From: Limisphaerales bacterium
Lineage (GTDB): Bacteria; Verrucomicrobiota; Verrucomicrobiae; Limisphaerales; UBA11358
Length of the DNA: 9,138 nt
Reading direction: 5' to 3'
Assembly: GCA_003152145.1 (NCBI GenBank)
Contig: PLZL01000090.1
Location: 4,441 to 13,578, forward strand
Numbering within the stretch: the stretch's first letter is position 1; each line of letters starts with the position of its first letter. Below are positions 4,842-9,138 of the stretch, one piece after another. Under the pieces are notes generated by a model. It saw only the letters and a program-made list of their open reading frames with translations, did no database searches and was not told the origin of the DNA. The position numbers were made by a program, and so were the translations under genes.

Positions 4842-7411
4842 CCGCGCGCCGCGATTTTCAACACGCCACCTCTGTAAATTACTTCGGCATCCGCCTTTTC
4901 CGTCGCCGCGCGGCCGATGCCGTGTTTTGGCGACACGAACACGACGCGGAATTCTCGTTGTTCCAGCATTCCGGGAAATTTTCCTTTCCTTTTGCCGATG
5001 GTAAGCGTTTCTGATTTTTCGTTCCACGAAATCGGAATCGTTGCGTGGACGCCGCGTTCGTAATTGTAATTGTCGCCTTCGTCCTCGTAGAGGGTGAATG
5101 TGCCATCCGTGCCGCGATAGACGCGCAGTTCAAGCGGGTCGGCGGGTTTTTCGCCGGCGAATTGCACCAGCGGGCCGAGCGGCACGATTGATCCGGCGCG
5201 AACGAACAACGGCATCTGCTCTAACGGAGCGGCGGCGGCAATGGTTTGACCGCCATCAAAATTGTCTCCGCTCCAGAAATTCACCCAGCTTGTTCCAGCG
5301 GGCAAATAAACCGTTTTGTTCGTCGCTTGCGGCTCGGTCACGGGTGCGACGAGAAACGCCGGGCCGAACATATATTCGTCGCTGATGTTCAAAACTTTTT
5401 CATCGGCGCGGAAATCGAGCGGCAACGCGCGCATCATCGTGTAGCCGTCGCTCGTCACGCGCCAAGCGACGGAATAATTGTAAGGCAGCATCCGGTGGCG
5501 GAGTTCGTCGTAGGCGAGCAGGATGCGTTGCGTTTCGGGCAGCCATTTCCACATTTCGGTTTCCGTGCCGCCGCCGTGAATCCGCAGCACGGGACAGAAC
5601 GCGCTCCACTCGAACCAGCGCGCGAGCAGTTCGTTATAATCGGGCGAGGTGTATTGATCGGCGGGATGCCAGAAGCCGCCGCAGTCGGTCGTCCAATATG
5701 GAATGCCTGCGAGACAAAAATTCAAGCCTGCTGGAATCTGACGTTGGAACATCAGCCAATTTCCTGAAATATCACCCGACCAGATGGCCGACGCGTAGCG
5801 CTGCAAACCGGGAAACGCCGAGCGCGTGAGAATGCAGACGCGCTTGTCAGGACTCGTCGCGCGCTGGCCTTCGTAAATGGACTGGCTCGCGAACAGCGGA
5901 TAAGCGTTGCGCAAAAAATCTCCCGCGCCGAGAAAAGTTTTTTTGCCGGCGAGCGCGTTGCCCGTGTCGCCCGGCTCGGTCGCGTCGCCCCACCACGCGT
6001 CCGTGCCGATTTTGAAGAATGCGTCGTTGAGATGTTTCCAGCGGATGTCGCGGCCGGCCGGTCCATACACGTCCACCCATTCGCCGACGAGCGCGTTGTC
6101 TTGCTTCAAATCCGCAAGCGTCCTGCCATGCGGATTGCACCAGACGGAGATCATGAACTTGACGTTTTGCGCGTGCAGTTTCTCAATCATGCCCGCCGGG
6201 TCGGGATAATTTTTCAAGTCCCACTCGTAACTGCCCCAGCCATTGGTGCCCCAGTATTTCCAATCCTGCACAATGAGGTCGAGCGGAAGGCCGCGACGGC
6301 GAAATTCGGCGGCGGCATCGAGCAATTGCTGCTGGCTGGAGTAACGCTCGCGGCATTGCCAAAAACCGAACGCCCATTCCGGCCACATCGGCGCGTCGCC
6401 TGTCGCGAGACGGTAGCCGCGAATCACGTCATCCAGCTCCGGCCCGTAAAAAAATGTGTAGTCAATGGCCTGCGCGAATTGTGAACGGAACGTTGTCGCG
6501 TCGCCTGGCAAACCGGCTGTGAGCTTCACATTTTTTCCGCCGCCTCGAATGGTGACGGTGCAGGCGGTGTTCGCCGGCAGCCGGACCTTTCCGCAAAGGC
6601 TGAACGGCGTCCAGTAATTGCTTATGCCGGCGATTTCCCTGCCGTCAACCAGAACGGAAAATTCCCCGCGATTGTTGTCCGTCTGCGCAAAAAAAACATA
6701 TTCGCCCGCCGCGCCGCTGGTGAACGTGCCGTGCCAGGTGGAAATTGTGGGAGCTCTGCCCGCAGAATTGGTCGCGCCGGAGTCTTCTTCGAGCGTCAGC
6801 GGGATTTCATTGTCGAGCGGATCGAAGTCCGTGAGCGAGGCGTTGTCCCAAAGCAGGCCATAGCCGCGGCTCGACACAACGACCGGCAGCGTGGCGGTCA
6901 TGTTGTGCTGGTGCAGTTCGCGCGGGACGCCGCGCCAGTTCCAAAGCCCTTCCTGATACTGACCGAGGCCGTAAAGAAACTCGTCCGGAGGAGATGCGAA
7001 CGAATCCTCGGCGGTAAAAAATTCTCCTCGCGGTGTGAACCGGCGTGCGCCGGAGTTTTCCGCGAGCATAACTTTTCCCGTCTTGTCGAGAAATGTGACC
7101 GCGCCGGTGTTGCGGTTGAACCTCACCTGCAAGTCACGAGTCGTGATGGTCACGGCATCGGCGTTCTCCTTCACTTTGAACGGCACACGCTGCCAATCTC
7201 GCGTGATGGCAAAACTTTTTGTCGCCGGGATTTTGTTCGTTGGCGAACAGACAACGCGCACGATGCGGTCGGTGCAAACCTGGATTTTCATCGCACCGGA
7301 TGAAGTGGCAAAGGTGACGCCATCGGGATTTCTTTGGAACGATGTCACCGCAAAAGGCGCGGCAAACAAGGCGGGCGCGAACAGCAAAAGAAAAAGTGCG
7401 TGGAATTTCAT
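4838..7411 (-). CDS. Secreted GH31 glycoside hydrolase with PA14-like insert, probable alpha-xylosidase
   Basis: An 857-residue exported glycosidase. Residues 1-18 are a signal peptide: Lys2, a hydrophobic run of Leu, Phe and Ala, then an Ala-rich cleavage site near ALFAAP. An N-terminal beta domain (about 20-340) is interrupted by a PA14-like module (about 207-310; note STWHGTF and GEYVFFAQTDNN). The (beta/alpha)8 barrel follows from about 340 (MWPEWAFGFWQCRERY, LIVQDWKYWG, FMISVWCNPHG), with the retaining nucleophile predicted as Asp476 in WWGDATEP and the acid/base as Asp547 in WSGDIS. C-terminal beta domains end the protein (DEYMFGPAFLVAPV, LYEDEGDNYNYERG). A GH31 domain with inserted PA14 and the WWxDATEP sequence are typical of xyloglucan-type alpha-xylosidases such as Cellvibrio Xyl31A, but alpha-glucosidase is possible. 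ATG 7411 is preferred because the signal peptide starts there. A TTG at 7447 with GGAG 8 nt upstream would add 12 residues. The gene lies 84 nt downstream of the xylulokinase, suggesting co-transcription. I see no strong promoter or terminator in that gap. Confidence 0.92.
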   Translation of the reverse strand: MKFHALFLLLFAPALFAAPFAVTSFQRNPDGVTFATSSGAMKIQVCTDRIVRVVCSPTNKIPATKSFAITRDWQRVPFKVKENADAVTITTRDLQVRFNRNTGAVTFLDKTGKVMLAENSGARRFTPRGEFFTAEDSFASPPDEFLYGLGQYQEGLWNWRGVPRELHQHNMTATLPVVVSSRGYGLLWDNASLTDFDPLDNEIPLTLEEDSGATNSAGRAPTISTWHGTFTSGAAGEYVFFAQTDNNRGEFSVLVDGREIAGISNYWTPFSLCGKVRLPANTACTVTIRGGGKNVKLTAGLPGDATTFRSQFAQAIDYTFFYGPELDDVIRGYRLATGDAPMWPEWAFGFWQCRERYSSQQQLLDAAAEFRRRGLPLDLIVQDWKYWGTNGWGSYEWDLKNYPDPAGMIEKLHAQNVKFMISVWCNPHGRTLADLKQDNALVGEWVDVYGPAGRDIRWKHLNDAFFKIGTDAWWGDATEPGDTGNALAGKKTFLGAGDFLRNAYPLFASQSIYEGQRATSPDKRVCILTRSAFPGLQRYASAIWSGDISGNWLMFQRQIPAGLNFCLAGIPYWTTDCGGFWHPADQYTSPDYNELLARWFEWSAFCPVLRIHGGGTETEMWKWLPETQRILLAYDELRHRMLPYNYSVAWRVTSDGYTMMRALPLDFRADEKVLNISDEYMFGPAFLVAPVTEPQATNKTVYLPAGTSWVNFWSGDNFDGGQTIAAAAPLEQMPLFVRAGSIVPLGPLVQFAGEKPADPLELRVYRGTDGTFTLYEDEGDNYNYERGVHATIPISWNEKSETLTIGKRKGKFPGMLEQREFRVVFVSPKHGIGRAATEKADAEVIYRGGVLKIAARG

Positions 7412-7495
7412 GCGATGCAGGATGCCAGACCGCACGGCAACTTCCAACCGCTCATCTCCGCAAATCTAATCTTCATCAGCGCAGATTGGCGGCAA

Positions 7496-9082
7496 TCAGC
7501 GGCTTAATTTGTCCAACGCCTCGCTCTCGCACGCGGCGTATTTCTCAATCAGCTTGTCGTAGACGCGCGCGGCTTTTTTGTCCGGGTGGATTTCGCTGTT
7601 CGGAATCGGATTGGTGAAACCGGCGACGAGCTTTTCCCACTTCGGATTTTCGCCAGCAGCAACGAGCCAGCCGTGCGCGGCCATCAAGGCCGCGCCGAGC
7701 GCCGCGCTCTTGGAAACTTCAATTCGCCGCACGCGGCAATTCATCACGTCCGCCATCACTTGCAGCAATGCGCGGTCGTTCGACGCGCCGCCGGTGGCGT
7801 AAATCTGTTCCGGTGACACTTTCATCCACTCCGAGTGCAAATGCATGGACATCATCTGCGCCTCGAAAATCGCACGGCAGTTCGCAGCGACATTCTTTTC
7901 GTCGAGATCGAAACGGTGAATTCCCGGCTGGTTCACGCGCGGAACAATTTCCGCCTCGAACCACGGCAGCAAAATCGCGCCGTCGTTGCCGGGCCTGGTT
8001 TTCTTGATAAGTTCGCCGAATTGTCTCCAGTCTTTGATGCCGTAGAGTTCACGGATTTTTTCGCGGGCGAGCGAGCCGTTCTTGAAACAAATCAGCGTCA
8101 TGTAATCGCCCGCTGGCGAACCGAAGACGTGGCCTTCCCCGTTCTCGTCGGTCTGGCATTTTTCCATCGAGCCGAAGAACGTGTCGCTGGTGCCGAGGCT
8201 GATGGCGACCTGGCCGGGCTGGATGAGACCAAGACCGATGACGCTGGCCGGATTGTCGCCGGTCCAGACCATGGCGAGCGCTTCGGGATTGAGGCCATAT
8301 TTCGTCACGAAGTAGGAACTGACCTTGCCGATGGCCTGGCCGGACTCCGCGAGCGGCGGCAGAATGTTGATGAGGCCTGGCGCGGTGGCTTTGAGCGCGT
8401 CGTGGTTCCAGTATTTCCGGCGGATGTCCATGAGGTTCATCCCCGCGCCGTCGCCAAAATCAATCGGCGCAATTTTTCCGGCGAGCAGCGATGCCATGAA
8501 CGAACTGACGAGCGCGATGCCGGCCGTCTTTGCGTAGGCTTTCGGCTCGCCCTTGTAAAACTTGCGGATTTGCGGGCCGGTGAACCGCTCGAAAGTGTCC
8601 GAGCCGGTGCGCGAGGCGGTGAACTTGATGCCGCCCAGCTTCTTGCGTATCTCGGCGCACTCTTTGGCAGTGGAGGAATCCATCCAGATGGGCGAGGTTT
8701 TTCGCGAAAAGACGCCGCGCAGATTTTCAACCAGCGGCTTTCGCGGATCCAACTTCGCCAGCGCGTCGGCGGCGCGATCGTTGAGATAAACCGAGCCGTG
8801 CTGCTGGCCGCTGCCGCTGATGGCCAGGATTTCATCGAGCGCGACACCGTCCTTTTTCATCTGCGCGAAAATCAAGTCCAGCGCCTCCGCCCACATCAAG
8901 GGCGGGCTGTGTTTGACGAGCGGGTCGCGGTTTGGCAACACGCCGTTTTTTGTTTTGTAATGCGGCAGCGCGCGGTCGAAGTTCAGCGATTGTTCGTAAA
9001 TCACCTTGCGCGCGTCGGGGTCAATGACGACGGCGCTCAAGCTTTGCGTGCTGGAATCGAGTCCAAGAAATAATTTAGCCAT
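7496..9082 (-). CDS. xylB: FGGY-family D-xylulose kinase, eukaryote-like type
   Basis: A 528-residue cytosolic sugar kinase that phosphorylates D-xylulose with ATP to give xylulose 5-phosphate for the pentose phosphate pathway. Visible motifs: LGLDSSTQSLSAVVID (residues 6-21) is the first phosphate loop; SGSGQQHGSVYLN (89-101), PIWMDSST (131-138) and ERFTGPQI (165-172) line the substrate site; DFGDGAGMNLMDI (208-220) carries the likely catalytic base Asp211; WTGDNPAS and SLGTSD (295-300) bind ATP; ATGGASNDRALLQVMADV (429-446) is the C-terminal FGGY signature. Length and motif wording follow the human XYLB-type enzyme (about 536 residues) more than the roughly 484-residue E. coli XylB. ATG 9082 is chosen because the family begins there; the in-frame TTG at 9133 would add a 17-residue tail unlike the family. 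Upstream, 9083-9138 shows no clear ribosome binding site or promoter. The adjacent alpha-xylosidase supports a xylose-derived substrate. Confidence 0.93.
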   Translation of the reverse strand: MAKLFLGLDSSTQSLSAVVIDPDARKVIYEQSLNFDRALPHYKTKNGVLPNRDPLVKHSPPLMWAEALDLIFAQMKKDGVALDEILAISGSGQQHGSVYLNDRAADALAKLDPRKPLVENLRGVFSRKTSPIWMDSSTAKECAEIRKKLGGIKFTASRTGSDTFERFTGPQIRKFYKGEPKAYAKTAGIALVSSFMASLLAGKIAPIDFGDGAGMNLMDIRRKYWNHDALKATAPGLINILPPLAESGQAIGKVSSYFVTKYGLNPEALAMVWTGDNPASVIGLGLIQPGQVAISLGTSDTFFGSMEKCQTDENGEGHVFGSPAGDYMTLICFKNGSLAREKIRELYGIKDWRQFGELIKKTRPGNDGAILLPWFEAEIVPRVNQPGIHRFDLDEKNVAANCRAIFEAQMMSMHLHSEWMKVSPEQIYATGGASNDRALLQVMADVMNCRVRRIEVSKSAALGAALMAAHGWLVAAGENPKWEKLVAGFTNPIPNSEIHPDKKAARVYDKLIEKYAACESEALDKLSR

Positions 9083-9138
9083 GAATTTGCGGTATTGTTT
9101 CGGACGGACACGGTAACAACAAAATCCTTCCAAGCCAA

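Noticed and set aside
7408..7455. Tiny 15-codon frame on the minus strand ending in an ATGA overlap with the GH31 start, as a possible leader peptide
   Set aside because: Its ATG has GGAG directly adjacent, too close to serve as a ribosome binding site. The same GGAG is better spaced for the TTG at 7447, so the overlap may be chance.
7412..7495. Possible hairpin (AATCT/AGATT) between the xylulokinase and GH31 as a terminator
   Set aside because: Arms are only 5 nt with a 10-nt loop and there is no T-run, too weak to support a terminator.
7835..9073. Long open frame on the plus strand opposite the xylulokinase
   Set aside because: Shadow of a GC-rich coding strand. The minus strand encodes a clear full-length FGGY kinase, and the antisense translation has no recognisable motif.

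Overview
The window is gene-dense bacterial DNA. It is moderately GC-rich by eye, with no introns, no CRISPR array, no recognisable RNA gene and no mobile element. The mix of genes suggests a heterotroph specialised in complex carbohydrates: a GH95 and a secreted PA14-containing GH31 glycosidase, an AraC-type regulator, a eukaryote-like xylulokinase and a plant-like GDP-mannose 3,5-epimerase. Most start codons have no clear Shine-Dalgarno sequence. This would suit Verrucomicrobiota or a nearby PVC-group lineage, but that is an inference from gene content and not a phylogenetic result.

Layout. (1) 1-1180, plus strand: the C-terminal part of a GH95 alpha-L-fucosidase/alpha-L-galactosidase, cut by the window edge. 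(2) 1187-2071, minus strand: an AraC-family regulator convergent with GH95, with only 6 nt between the stop codons. (3) 2072-2176: a compact divergent control region holding a 12-nt direct repeat with a 21-nt period and, further right, a 14-nt palindrome. (4) 2177-4841, plus strand: a tightly coupled three-gene operon in which both junctions overlap (TGATG, then ATGA). It encodes a GDP-mannose 3,5-epimerase-like enzyme, a short GHMP-kinase-like protein with a degenerate phosphate loop, and a tandem-domain cytidylyltransferase-like protein with a degenerate first half. (5) 4838-7411, minus strand: a secreted GH31 alpha-xylosidase-type enzyme whose stop overlaps the operon's last stop in a shared TTAA. 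(6) 7496-9082, minus strand: a xylulokinase upstream of GH31 and in the same direction.

How the genes may work together. GH31 (release of alpha-xylose), xylulokinase (entry of xylose carbon into the pentose phosphate pathway) and GH95 (removal of alpha-L-fucose or alpha-L-galactose caps) fit the breakdown of a xyloglucan-like plant polymer. The central operon looks anabolic: an epimerase acting on a nucleotide sugar, a sugar-kinase-like protein and a nucleotidylyltransferase-like protein. It may make an unusual activated L-sugar, such as GDP-L-galactose or a derivative, for a surface glycan. I do not recognise this three-gene combination as a described pathway, and it is the best candidate here for an undescribed system. 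The AraC protein is divergent from this operon, and the 21-nt repeat matches the geometry expected for such a regulator.
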